NCBI GenBank assembly: GCA_963699535.1 | Contig: CAVOUJ010000024.1 | Coordinates: 1-64,000 of the forward strand | Direction: 5' to 3' | DNA: 64,000 bases | Source of the DNA: VBDM01 sp963699535 | Lineage (GTDB): Bacteria > Pseudomonadota > Gammaproteobacteria > Burkholderiales > SG8-39 | Shown: piece by piece, positions 35,527 to 44,575 of the stretch | Numbering within the stretch: position 1 is the stretch's first letter | Layout: each line of letters begins with the position of its first letter | The notes under the pieces: generated by a model | What the model was told of the DNA's origin: nothing | The model's database searches: none | What the model saw: only the letters and a program-made list of their open reading frames with translations | Made by a program: the position numbers and the translations under genes

Positions 35527-36447
35527 ATGTCCTTTCCACTCATTCAGGGCGTGGTTCAGCAGGCGGGAAAAGTCATTCTCGGCAAGGAACACCAGATCCG
35601 CCTCGCGCTCGCCTGCCTGCTCGCGCACGGGCATCTTCTCATCGAGGATCTTCCGGGAGTCGGCAAGACCACGCTCGCGCAAGTGCTCGCGAAGCTCCTC
35701 GGACTGAATTTCCACCGCATACAGTTCACGAGCGACATGCTTCCCGCAGACATCATCGGCGTATCGGTGTACGAGCGTGAAAGCGCGAGCTTCAAGTTCC
35801 ACGCGGGGCCGATCTTCGCGCAGCTGATTCTCGCCGACGAGGTGAACCGCGCCACGCCCAAGACGCAGTCGGCGCTGCTCGAGGCGATGGAGGAGCACCA
35901 GGTCACCGCAGAAGGCGAAACGCGCCGTTTGCCGGAGCCCTTCTTCGTCGTCGCGACGCAGAATCCCTCGCACCTCGTGGGCACCTTCCCCTTGCCCGAA
36001 TCGCAGCTCGACAGGTTTCTCATGCGGATCGAGCTGGGCTATCCCGACCGCGACGCCGAGCGCACCCTGCTCCAAGGCGCGGACCGCCGCGACATGATCG
36101 CCGGGCTCGACGCCTGCCTTGCGCCCGGCGACCTGATGAACCTTCAGGCGATGGTGAAGACCGTGCACGTCGCCGCGCCCCTTCTCGACTACATCCAGGC
36201 GCTGGTCGAGCACTCGCGCCGCTCACCGGAGTACGCGACGGGCCTCTCTCCGCGTGCGGCGCTCGCGCTCGTCCACGCGTCGCGCGCCTGGGCGCTGCTC
36301 GAGGGCCGCGACAAGGTGGTCCCCGAGGACGTGCAGGCGGTGCTTCCCGGGGTCGCCGGCCACCGGCTGCGCCCCGTGCACGACGGCGTCCGCGCCTCGA
36401 GCCTCGACAAGGCGAGCGGCCTGATCGCGGCCGTCCCCATCCCGTGA
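35527..36447 (+). CDS. MoxR-family AAA+ ATPase
   Basis: A 306-residue MoxR ATPase: Walker A is EDLPGVGKTTLAQVLA, Walker B is QLILADEVNRATPKTQSALLEAMEE, sensor 1 is FFVVATQNPSH and the arginine/lid region is LDRFLMRI. MoxR proteins act as chaperones, often for von Willebrand A or DUF58 partners. Its stop overlaps the DUF58 start by four bases (GTGA), and a transglutaminase-domain membrane protein follows. This three-gene module is widespread but its exact role is not settled. Confidence 0.9.
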   Translation: MSFPLIQGVVQQAGKVILGKEHQIRLALACLLAHGHLLIEDLPGVGKTTLAQVLAKLLGLNFHRIQFTSDMLPADIIGVSVYERESASFKFHAGPIFAQLILADEVNRATPKTQSALLEAMEEHQVTAEGETRRLPEPFFVVATQNPSHLVGTFPLPESQLDRFLMRIELGYPDRDAERTLLQGADRRDMIAGLDACLAPGDLMNLQAMVKTVHVAAPLLDYIQALVEHSRRSPEYATGLSPRAALALVHASRAWALLEGRDKVVPEDVQAVLPGVAGHRLRPVHDGVRASSLDKASGLIAAVPIP

Positions 36448-37412
36448 CGCTGGCCCGCATCCTTCAGTACTCGCAGGCCTACAACTTCTACCAATGGGTG
36501 TTCAGGCGGCACGCGCCGGAACCCGGCGTCGTGTTCCTCTCCCAGCGCCGGGTCTACATACTGCCCACCCGCCACGGCCTCACGTTCGGAGCCGCGATCG
36601 TCTTCATGCTGATCGGCTCGATCAACTACAACCTCTCCCTCGGCTACATCCTCACCTTCCTGCTCGCGGGCCTGGGCATCGTCTCGATCCTGCACACGTT
36701 CAGGAATCTCGCGCACCTCTACGTTTCCGCGGGACGCGCGGCGCCGGTATTCGCGGGAGATACCGCCAAGTTCGAGCTCGTGCTGGAGAACAAGAGCGAC
36801 TTCGACCGCTACTCGCTGGTTCTCGCCTGCCGCGGCGCGACGGCGGGCTGCGACGCGCCCGCGCGGCAGCATTGCTCGGTCACCATTCCGCTCAAGGCCG
36901 AAAAGCGCGGCTGGCTGCAGCTCGAACGGGTGACGATAGACACGCGCTTTCCGCTCGGCCTGATGCGCGCCTGGAGCTACGTGCAGCCGGACGTTCGCGC
37001 GCTCGTGTACCCGCGGCCCGATACCGCCCCTCTGCCCGAGCACACCTCGGAAGCGGACAGGGGCGACACGGTATCGAGCGGAACCGGAACCGACGATTTC
37101 TCCGGCCTGCGTCCCTACCAGGCGAGCGACTCCCCGCGCCATGTCGCCTGGAAAACCTCCGCCCGCAGCGAGCTTCTGCTCACCAAGCTCTTCGCCGGAC
37201 GCGCAGCCGCAGAGCTGTGGTTCGACTGGCAGCAGCTTCCCGCGAACATGCACGTCGAGGCGCGGCTGTCGCGGCTTGCGCGCTGGGTGCTGCTCGCGGA
37301 AGAGCAAGGCCTGCGCTACGGCCTGAAGCTCCCCGGCGTCATGGTGCCGCTCGGCGAGGGCTTCCCGCACAGGGAGCGCTGCCTGAAGGAACTGGCGATC
37401 TTCAATGGCTGA
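36444..37412 (+). CDS. DUF58 domain membrane protein
   Basis: A 322-residue protein with two membrane helices (about 45-85: LTFGAAIVFMLIGSINYNLS and YILTFLLAGLGIVSIL). A beta domain follows (FAGDTAKFELVLENKSDFDRY) and then the DUF58 signature GTDDFSGLRPYQASDSPRHVAWKTSAR (about residues 214-240). It starts with GTG overlapping the MoxR stop and ends inside the start of the next gene. DUF58 proteins are the usual partner of MoxR ATPases. Confidence 0.85.
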   Translation: MTLARILQYSQAYNFYQWVFRRHAPEPGVVFLSQRRVYILPTRHGLTFGAAIVFMLIGSINYNLSLGYILTFLLAGLGIVSILHTFRNLAHLYVSAGRAAPVFAGDTAKFELVLENKSDFDRYSLVLACRGATAGCDAPARQHCSVTIPLKAEKRGWLQLERVTIDTRFPLGLMRAWSYVQPDVRALVYPRPDTAPLPEHTSEADRGDTVSSGTGTDDFSGLRPYQASDSPRHVAWKTSARSELLLTKLFAGRAAAELWFDWQQLPANMHVEARLSRLARWVLLAEEQGLRYGLKLPGVMVPLGEGFPHRERCLKELAIFNG

Positions 37413-39357
37413 CCGGGACTCCAGAACGGGGCTGGCGCCGCTGCCCTTCGCGGTGCTCATCGCCGGCGCGACGCTCACGGCGGCTCCCCACACGCTGTGG
37501 CTGCCCTGGTGGGTCAACGCGACGGCGGGGACATTGCTCCTTTGGCGCGCCGCGATCCTGCTGCGCTCAGGCGCCCTGCCGCACCGGGTGCTGCTGGTCC
37601 TCCTGTCGCTGGCGGCCGCGGTAGGAGTGTATTTTTCCTACGGCAGGTTCATGGGCCGCGACCCGGGCGTGACGCTGCTCGTGCTCCTTCTTTTTCTCAA
37701 GCTGATGGAAACACGCGCCCGGCGGGACGTGTTCGTGGTGGCCTTCCTTTCCTACTTCGTCACCCTCGCGAATTTCTTCTATTCACAGTCGATCCAGGTC
37801 GCCGGACTGACCCTGCTCACCGCTCTCGTCACCACGGCGGCACTCGTCGGATTCAGCGCGCCGCAGCGGCCCATCGCCGATTACTTCAAGACGGCGGGCC
37901 GCATGCTCGCCCAGGCGGGACCGGTGATGCTGCTCCTTTTCGTTCTTTTTCCGCGCGTGCAGGGTCCTCTCTGGGGAATGCCCCAGGATGCCTACACGGG
38001 AGTCACCGGTCTCTCCGACAGCATGTCGCCGGGGTCGATCAGCGCGCTGTCCCTCTCGGACGCGATCGCTTTCAGGGTGAAGTTCGCCGGCACACCTCCG
38101 CCGCGCGCCCGGCTGTACTGGCGCGGGCCGGTGCTTTCGGATTTCGACGGCTACACCTGGAAGGCGGGACTCCCTCAACTTCGCAAGGACCTGGGCCTCG
38201 AAGTCAGCGGCGCGCCGATCGAATACGAAGTCACCCTGGAGCCGCACAACCACAGCTGGCTGTTCCCGCTCGAAATGCCGGTCGGCATCCCATCCACCGC
38301 CCGCGTGACCAGCGAGTACCTCGTGATATCCCTGACGCCGGTTCGAACCCGGTACCGCTACGCGATGCGCTCCCACCCCGACTACCGCGCGAGCGGCGGC
38401 GGCAACGCCCAGGACCTCCGGATCGCGCTGCGGCTCCCGCGCGACGTCAATCCCCGCGCGCGCGCCCTCGCCGGCGAGTGGCGCGATTCGGCGGGCGAAG
38501 ATTCGGCGATCGTCGGCCGCGCGATCGAATTCTTCCGCGGGAACCGCTTCGAGTACACCCTCGAGCCGCCCCTGCTGGGCGCAAACTCCGTGGACGAGTT
38601 CCTGTTCAACACCAGGCAGGGATTCTGCGAGCACTTCGCATCGAGCTTCGTGTTCCTGATGCGCGCCGCGGGCGTTCCCGCTCGCGTCGTGACCGGGTAT
38701 CAGGGAGGCGACACCAACCCGGTGGACGGCTACATGGTCGTTCGTCACGCCGAAGCCCACGCCTGGGCGGAGGTGTGGCTCGGGGGCAGCGGCTGGACGC
38801 GCGTCGATCCCACCGCCGCCGCGGTCCCGATCCGCGTCGAACTCGGAATCACCGCAGCGGCGCCCGCCGGAGCAGCCCTGCCGCTCCTGATGCGCGCCAA
38901 CATGACCTGGCTGAGGGGGTTGCGCAACAACTGGGAAGCGCTGACCAACCAATGGAACCAGTGGGTGCTCGGCTACAATCCGGACCGGCAGCGCGAGATG
39001 CTCTCGTGGCTGGGCGTGCGCGAGCCGAGCTGGCAGACCTTGACCGTGATGCTGTTCTGGGGCGTCGCCGGGACGCTGCTCCTGATCGCGCTGTGGCTGC
39101 TTCGCGGCATCCAGCGCCAGGACGCGGTGCAGCAAGCATGGTCCCGTTTCTGCGGAAAGCTCGCCCGCGCGGGACTGGCGCGCACAAGCGCCGAGGGGCC
39201 GCTCGACTACGCCAGGCGCATCGCCGGCCGCATTCCGTCCAGAGAGGCCGCGGTGCGCGCCATCGTTTCGCTTTACGTCGATTTACGCTATGGCCCGCGC
39301 GCAGAGCTTGAGTCGGTTGCGCGCCTGAAGCGGCTCGTCCGGGAATTCAGGCCGTGA
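37405..39357 (+). CDS. DUF3488/transglutaminase-core membrane protein (TgpA-like)
   Basis: A 650-residue membrane protein. Six or more helices fill about residues 10-195, a periplasmic beta region follows, and the transglutaminase core has its Cys-His-Asp triad at Cys408 (GFCEHFASSFVFLMR), His452 (AEAHAWAEVW) and Asp468 (TRVDPT). One more membrane helix (LTVMLFWGVAGTLLLIALWLL, about 555) precedes a cytosolic C-terminal tail. In Pseudomonas aeruginosa the homologue TgpA is essential. It overlaps DUF58 by eight bases and mltB by four, so the genes MoxR to yhhQ are one transcription unit. Confidence 0.88.
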   Translation: MADRDSRTGLAPLPFAVLIAGATLTAAPHTLWLPWWVNATAGTLLLWRAAILLRSGALPHRVLLVLLSLAAAVGVYFSYGRFMGRDPGVTLLVLLLFLKLMETRARRDVFVVAFLSYFVTLANFFYSQSIQVAGLTLLTALVTTAALVGFSAPQRPIADYFKTAGRMLAQAGPVMLLLFVLFPRVQGPLWGMPQDAYTGVTGLSDSMSPGSISALSLSDAIAFRVKFAGTPPPRARLYWRGPVLSDFDGYTWKAGLPQLRKDLGLEVSGAPIEYEVTLEPHNHSWLFPLEMPVGIPSTARVTSEYLVISLTPVRTRYRYAMRSHPDYRASGGGNAQDLRIALRLPRDVNPRARALAGEWRDSAGEDSAIVGRAIEFFRGNRFEYTLEPPLLGANSVDEFLFNTRQGFCEHFASSFVFLMRAAGVPARVVTGYQGGDTNPVDGYMVVRHAEAHAWAEVWLGGSGWTRVDPTAAAVPIRVELGITAAAPAGAALPLLMRANMTWLRGLRNNWEALTNQWNQWVLGYNPDRQREMLSWLGVREPSWQTLTVMLFWGVAGTLLLIALWLLRGIQRQDAVQQAWSRFCGKLARAGLARTSAEGPLDYARRIAGRIPSREAAVRAIVSLYVDLRYGPRAELESVARLKRLVREFRP

Positions 39358-40394
39358 TCGCGCTGAAGCGCATCCTCTTCGCTCTCGCACTCGCATGGCA
39401 GGCAGCGGCGTCGGCCGCGGAGCCGCCCGCCTACCTCCAGCGCAAGGAGGTTGCGCAGTTCATCGACGAGATGGCGCAGAAGCACGGGTTCACCCACCAG
39501 GAGCTCGGCCGAGTTCTCGGGCAGGCCCAGTTTCAGCCCGCGGTCATCAAGGCCATGGAGCGTCTCCCCGAATCGCCGCTGTCTTCCTGGCAGGTATACC
39601 GCGCGGTCTTTCTCAATTCGCAACGCGTCGAAGCCGGCGTCCAGTTCTGGACTCGGCACGCCGAGGCGATCGGTCGCGCCGTGGCCGAGTTCGGCGTCCC
39701 CGGAGAAATCATCGTCGCCATCCTCGGGGTGGAAACCGTCTACGGCCGCAATGTCGGGTCTTACCGCGTGATCGACGCTCTCGCGACGCTCACCTTCGAT
39801 TATCCGAAGCGCGCGGAATTCTTCAGGGAGGAGCTCGAGAACTACCTGGTCTTCGCTCGCGAGATGAGCATCGATCCGCTGGCGATCAAGGGTTCCTACG
39901 CGGGAGCGATCGGCATTCCCCAGTTCATGCCGGGAAGCTACCGGCGTTTCGCGGTGGACTACGACGGCGACGGCCGCGTCGATCTCGCGGCGAGTCCCGC
40001 CGACGCCATAGGCAGCGTGGGCAATTTCCTGAGGGCGCACGGCTGGATGCGCGGCGAGCCGGTGGCATTCGGCGCGCAGGTCACCGGCGAGGCGTGGCGC
40101 TGGCTCGTCGACGGCGGAGTGATTCCCGTGTATCGCGCCGGCGACCTTCCCGAGTTCGGAGTGAAGCCCGCCGCTCCCGTGCCCGCCGAGGTGTTGTGCG
40201 CGCTGATCGAGCTGGAATCGCAGGGACAGCCATCCGACTTCCGCGTGACCCTGCAGAACTTCTACGTGCTGACCCGCTATAACCGCTCCAGCTTCTATGC
40301 CACGGCGGTGATCGATCTGGCCGCTGAGCTCGTCAGGGCCCGATCCGGGTTCCCTCCTCTCGCCAACTCGAACGGCCGGAAGGAAGCCCCTTGA
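39354..40394 (+). CDS. mltB: Membrane-bound lytic murein transglycosylase B family
   Basis: A 346-residue periplasmic enzyme that cleaves peptidoglycan glycan strands with formation of 1,6-anhydro-muramic ends. A signal peptide (IALKRILFALALAWQAAASAAE) is followed by the SLT_2 domain with catalytic Glu127 in ILGVETVYGRNVG, and the repeats SYAGAIGIPQFMPGSYRRFAVDYDGDGRVDLAASPADAIGSVGNFL. No lipobox cysteine is seen, so it is probably soluble (Slt35-like). It starts with GTG overlapping the upstream stop. Confidence 0.9.
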   Translation: MIALKRILFALALAWQAAASAAEPPAYLQRKEVAQFIDEMAQKHGFTHQELGRVLGQAQFQPAVIKAMERLPESPLSSWQVYRAVFLNSQRVEAGVQFWTRHAEAIGRAVAEFGVPGEIIVAILGVETVYGRNVGSYRVIDALATLTFDYPKRAEFFREELENYLVFAREMSIDPLAIKGSYAGAIGIPQFMPGSYRRFAVDYDGDGRVDLAASPADAIGSVGNFLRAHGWMRGEPVAFGAQVTGEAWRWLVDGGVIPVYRAGDLPEFGVKPAAPVPAEVLCALIELESQGQPSDFRVTLQNFYVLTRYNRSSFYATAVIDLAAELVRARSGFPPLANSNGRKEAP

Positions 40395-41098
40395 GCTCCG
40401 CGGCCCGCCCCTACCGCTACTACGAGTTCGTGATGGCGGCCTTCGTCACGGTCCTCATCTGCTCGAACCTCATCGGTCCGGCCAAGATCGCGCAGGTCGA
40501 TCTCCCGCTGATCGGGGCGGTGTCGTTCGGGGCCGGAGTGTTGTTCTTTCCGATCTCCTATGTATTCGGCGACATCCTGACCGAAGTCTATGGCTACGCG
40601 CGCTCCCGTCGGGTCATCTGGGCCGGCTTCGCCGGCCTCGCCTTTGCGGCCCTGATGGCGTGGATCGTGGTCTGGCTGCCCCCGGCGCCCTTCTGGAAGA
40701 ACCAGTCCGCCTACGAGATCGCCTTCGGCTCGACCTGGCGCATCGCCGCGGCCTCCCTGATCGGGTTCCTGTGCGGGGAGTTCGTCAATTCGTTCGTGCT
40801 GGCAAAGATGAAGATTCTCACCCGGGGGAAGTGGCTGTGGACGCGCACCATCGGATCGACGATCCTCGGCGAAGGCGTCGACTCGCTCATCTTCTATCCG
40901 CTCGCCTTCTGGGGAAGCGGATTGATTCCGGATGACAGGCTGCCGCAGATCATGCTGGTCCAGTTTCTGACCAAGGTCGGTGTAGAGGTCGTGTTTACTC
41001 CGGTGACCTATGCGGTCGTCGCCTGGCTCAAGCGTGCGGAGCAGGAGGACTACTACGACAGGCACACCGATTTCAATCCGTTTACGCTCAAGACCTGA
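40391..41098 (+). CDS. yhhQ: Queuosine precursor transporter, YhhQ/VUT family
   Basis: A 235-residue inner-membrane protein with about six helices. Family marks are YRYYEFVMAAFVTVLICSNLIGPAKI, FFPISYVFGDILTEVYGYARSRRVIW, FLCGEFVNSFVLAKMK and the GEGVDSLIFYPLAFWG region. YhhQ imports preQ0/preQ1 for queuosine synthesis. It starts with TTG overlapping the mltB stop (TTGA). The function is independent of the murein genes upstream, so the operon link may only be for expression. Confidence 0.87.
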   Translation: MSSAARPYRYYEFVMAAFVTVLICSNLIGPAKIAQVDLPLIGAVSFGAGVLFFPISYVFGDILTEVYGYARSRRVIWAGFAGLAFAALMAWIVVWLPPAPFWKNQSAYEIAFGSTWRIAAASLIGFLCGEFVNSFVLAKMKILTRGKWLWTRTIGSTILGEGVDSLIFYPLAFWGSGLIPDDRLPQIMLVQFLTKVGVEVVFTPVTYAVVAWLKRAEQEDYYDRHTDFNPFTLKT

Positions 41099-41204
41099 TC
41101 ACGAAGTGCCAAGAATTCACGACGCCTGCGCCCATAACCCGCGAAATCAGCAGTAGAATGGCTCGACTCTTGCACGAGGAGGTTTCGGATTCCCGGGAGG
41201 ATGG

Positions 41205-42143
41205 GTGAACCGACGCGGTAGCGAATACGACGTATCTTGTCTCGTCAACACCACCGAGCCAACCGTCGTCAACGCCGAGATCAACCGGATTTTTCACGAG
41301 CTGTATCCCACGGCATCAACCGCCGCGATGGATCAGGCGTTTCGCGACCTTGCCGCGCTCTATAAGGGCGAGTATCCGGGCTATCACGCCTGCGATACGG
41401 CCTATCACGACGTCCAGCACGTGCTCGACGTGACGCTCGCCATGGCGCGGCTGATCGACGGCTACGAGCGCGGCCGGGTCGGCCTGGAGCCACTCGACGC
41501 GGGCATGTTCCGGCTCGGGGTGATCGCCGCGCTGTTCCACGATTGCGGTTACGTCCGGACGCTGAATGACACCGAGCACAAGACCGGGGCGGAACTCACG
41601 CTCACGCACGTTTCGCGCGGGGCGCGCTTCCTCAAGGACTACCTTCCCCGAATCGGGATGAGCGACGTCGTGGATATCGCGGCGGCGCTGATTCATTTCA
41701 CGGGGTACGAGACCCCGGTCGCGCAAATCAAGGTGCCGACGCTCGCGCACCAGCTGCTCGGCCGCCTGCTCGGCTCCGCGGACATCATCGCGCAGATGTC
41801 GGACCGGTGCTACCTGGAAAAATGCCGCGACCGTCTCTACCCTGAATTCCTCGCCGGCGGAATCGCGCGCAGGCGCCTTCCCGACGGCAAGGAGGAAGTC
41901 CTCTATCGGTCCGGGGACGATCTCGTGAGGAAAACCCCGTTCTTCTACCAGGGCGCGACGCGGCGCCTGAACACGGACCTCGGAGGAGCGCACCGGTACG
42001 CGCAGGACCACTTCGGCGGCCAGAACCTCTACATGGAGGAGCTGAAGAAGAACATCGAGTTCGCGCGGGCGATCAAGGACGAAGCCGACCGGATCGCGCT
42101 GAAACGCACCCCCCCAAGCACGATCCGGGGCGAGAAAAGTTAG
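41205..42143 (+). CDS. HD-domain phosphohydrolase-like protein
   Basis: A 312-residue protein with the HD metal-site doublet at His112-Asp113 (IAALFHDCGYVRT). An upstream conserved His lies in YHDVQHVLDVTLAMARL, the same spacing as in cyclic nucleotide phosphodiesterases and HD hydrolases. LLGSADIIAQMSD and DHFGGQNLYMEEL follow. It starts with GTG, with GGGAGG upstream. Such proteins hydrolyse phosphomono- or diesters; the substrate is not known. The convergent hybrid kinase gene ends 50 bases away. Confidence 0.72.
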   Translation: MNRRGSEYDVSCLVNTTEPTVVNAEINRIFHELYPTASTAAMDQAFRDLAALYKGEYPGYHACDTAYHDVQHVLDVTLAMARLIDGYERGRVGLEPLDAGMFRLGVIAALFHDCGYVRTLNDTEHKTGAELTLTHVSRGARFLKDYLPRIGMSDVVDIAAALIHFTGYETPVAQIKVPTLAHQLLGRLLGSADIIAQMSDRCYLEKCRDRLYPEFLAGGIARRRLPDGKEEVLYRSGDDLVRKTPFFYQGATRRLNTDLGGAHRYAQDHFGGQNLYMEELKKNIEFARAIKDEADRIALKRTPPSTIRGEKS

Positions 42144-42196
42144 AGGCAGGATTTGCCGCCGCGAAAGCGGCGAGATTCGCCCTCGGATGCCGGACC

Positions 42197-44527
42197 CTAC
42201 GGACTGGCCTGATGCGCGAAATTCCCGACAAGCCGGTGCACCACTTCGCACAGCTCTTCCACGGTGTTCGGCTTGTAAAGGAGATGGCGCACTCCGATCC
42301 GCAGCGCGTGAGCCTGAAGCTCGTCGGTGATGAAGCCGGAGGCGAGCACAACCGGCAGGTCGGCGCGGACTTCCAGGAGATCCCGGGCCACATCCAGGCC
42401 CGATGCGCCCGGCATGTTGTAGTCGGTCACGGCGATATCGAATGAGTCAGGGGCGGCGCGGAACGCCGCGAGTGCGTCAAGCGCTTTCGTGTAGCCGCTC
42501 ACTCTGTAGCCCAATCGCTCGAACATCCGGGTGCTGAGGCGCACCAGCGCTTCCTCATCGTCGAGGTAGAGGATGTGCTGGCCTTCTCCGCGGAGCAGCC
42601 CTGCCTTGTTCGGCCGCGCCGGCTCCATTTCGCTCGTGACGGCGGGAAAGTAGAGATCGAAAGTCGTTCCGCGCCCCGGCGCGCTCGCGACCTCGATCGC
42701 GCCGCCGTAGCCGCTGACGATACCGTGCACGACCGACAACCCAAGACCTGTCCCCTGGCCCGGAGCCTTGGTCGTGAAGAAGGGGTCGAAAATGCGCTGG
42801 AGCGTCGCCTCGTCCATGCCGTGCCCGGTGTCGCTGACCGATATTCGGGCGTAGCTTCCAGCCTTCATCCCGGAGCGAGCGCCCGTCGATCCGGGCCGTA
42901 CCGAGGAGACGCGCAGGTCTATCGTAATCGCGCCGGGCCGCCCTTCCAGCGCATGCCACGCATTGGTGACCAGATTGAGAAGAATCTGCTCGACCTGGAC
43001 GGGATCGGCGAGAACGTTGGGGACGTCATTCCCGCACCGAACGTTGAGCTCGGCGCTAGCCGGGAGCGTGGCGCGCAGGAGCTTGGCGGCTTCCTCGACC
43101 AGCGGGCGCAGCGCGACGACCCGGCGTTCGAGCGCCTGCTGGCGCGTGAAGGCGAGAATCTGCTGGACCAGGCCCTTCGCGCGCTGCGCGGCCTTGCGGA
43201 TCTCATTCAGGCTGCCCATCGACGGATGCGCGACGCCCACGTCCTGGGTCGCGAGTTCCACGTTGCCGATGATCGCCCCGAGGATATTGTTGAAGTCGTG
43301 CGCGATGCCGCCGGCGAGCGTGCCGATCGCCTCCATCTTGTGCGCCTGCGTGAGCTGCGCTTCGAGCCGAAGTCTCGCTTCTTCGGCCTGCTTGCGCTCG
43401 GTGATGTCGCGCGTGATTCCCAGAAGAGCAGTGACCTCACCGTCCGCGTTGCGCAACGGCACCGCTCTCGTGTCCATCCAACGCTGCGTTCCTTTCAAGC
43501 CTACGATCTGGAACTCGAGCTCGCCACTCCCGCCAGCCATCACGTGCCGGTGCAGATCCGCGAAAGCCGCGCGATGCTCCGGAGTCACGAGCGGGAGGAT
43601 CGGCTGGTTCGCCACTTGCGCGAGCGTCTCGGCCTCGATCATGCGCAGGCCCGCCGGATTCATGTCCAGCAAAGTGCCCGCGGGCCCTACGAGCTTCACA
43701 CACTCCGGCTCGCTCTGGACGATAGAGCGCAGCCGCTCCTCGCTCGTCCGCAGGGCCGTCGCTGCTCGTCTGTGCTCGGTGACATCGGTCGCAACCCCGG
43801 ACACTCCGGTCACCCTGCCCTTCTGATCGAAAAGCGGGGTAAAGCGTGTTTCAAACACCAGTCCAGCGCCTGGTCCTCCCTTTATGTCCAATGATTCCGA
43901 AAAAGTCTCCCCGGCCATGGCGCGGCGGATGTTCGCGAGAACCTGCGGGGAGTCCTTGTAGACGTCGAAAACGGAAAGACCGACGACCTGTCCCGGCTTG
44001 AGGCCGAGGCCCTCCAGTCCCTTGCCTTCGGAAAGGGTGAACAGGCCCTCGCGATCGATCGCGAACAGGACGATCGGGGCCCCCGATACGACCGTGCGCA
44101 GACGCTCCTGCGCGGCACGCAACGCCTCCTCGGCCAGGCGGCGCTCCGTGAGATCGCGTGCGATGACGAGAAGCGCGACTTCGTTCCCATCCGTGAATCG
44201 CGTGGCTCCCACCTCCACCTCGACCGTGCTGCCGTCGCGCCGAATCCACCGCCGCTTCTGGAAAGGCGCCGGTTCGGGATGGTTCCGAATCGCCTGCATG
44301 CGCTCTCGCGCTTGCGCCTGATCGTCCGGATGGATGAAATCGAAAATCGACATGCCGATGACGTCCTCGACAGAGTCGGCCCGGAGCAGCCGCGCGAAGG
44401 CGGGATTGGCGTAGAGGACCTCGTCGCCCTTGTGAACGTAGATCGCATCGACGCTCGATTCGGCGAGCGAGCGATAGAGCCCGGTTTCGTCGACGAGGCG
44501 GCGCCCCGTGTGAGGCAGCGTTTTCAT
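42197..44527 (-). CDS. Hybrid sensor histidine kinase, three PAS domains plus receiver
   Basis: A 776-residue protein with no membrane helix, so a cytosolic sensor. The three PAS domains cover about residues 15-135, 140-260 and 265-390, each ending in a D(I/L/V)TE signature. The HisKA domain carries the phospho-His410 in AGGIAHDFNNILGAIIGNVE. The ATPase domain has NLVTNAWHAL, SVSDTGHGMD, IFDPFFTTKAPGQGTGLGLSVVHGIV. A receiver ends the protein with Asp702 (AVTDYNMPGASGL) and YKPNTVEEL. It stands next to rpoS with no separate response-regulator gene, so its output partner is unknown. Confidence 0.92.
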   Translation of the reverse strand: MKTLPHTGRRLVDETGLYRSLAESSVDAIYVHKGDEVLYANPAFARLLRADSVEDVIGMSIFDFIHPDDQAQARERMQAIRNHPEPAPFQKRRWIRRDGSTVEVEVGATRFTDGNEVALLVIARDLTERRLAEEALRAAQERLRTVVSGAPIVLFAIDREGLFTLSEGKGLEGLGLKPGQVVGLSVFDVYKDSPQVLANIRRAMAGETFSESLDIKGGPGAGLVFETRFTPLFDQKGRVTGVSGVATDVTEHRRAATALRTSEERLRSIVQSEPECVKLVGPAGTLLDMNPAGLRMIEAETLAQVANQPILPLVTPEHRAAFADLHRHVMAGGSGELEFQIVGLKGTQRWMDTRAVPLRNADGEVTALLGITRDITERKQAEEARLRLEAQLTQAHKMEAIGTLAGGIAHDFNNILGAIIGNVELATQDVGVAHPSMGSLNEIRKAAQRAKGLVQQILAFTRQQALERRVVALRPLVEEAAKLLRATLPASAELNVRCGNDVPNVLADPVQVEQILLNLVTNAWHALEGRPGAITIDLRVSSVRPGSTGARSGMKAGSYARISVSDTGHGMDEATLQRIFDPFFTTKAPGQGTGLGLSVVHGIVSGYGGAIEVASAPGRGTTFDLYFPAVTSEMEPARPNKAGLLRGEGQHILYLDDEEALVRLSTRMFERLGYRVSGYTKALDALAAFRAAPDSFDIAVTDYNMPGASGLDVARDLLEVRADLPVVLASGFITDELQAHALRIGVRHLLYKPNTVEELCEVVHRLVGNFAHQASP

Positions 44528-44575
44528 GCCGGATCGGACATACGTTATCGAGGTTGCCGGGCGCCCGTCCGAGGC

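Noticed and set aside
36189..37517. Very long minus-strand open frame opposite the MoxR/DUF58 genes
   Set aside because: GC-rich DNA leaves antisense frames open; the translation is Arg/Ala/Gly-rich without motifs. The same holds for the long frames at 37783-39135 (-), 32133-33470 (-), 32747-34633 (+) and 49089-51356 (+).
38340..38350. GGTTCGAACCC, like a tRNA T-arm
   Set aside because: It lies inside the transglutaminase gene and no acceptor or anticodon arm surrounds it.
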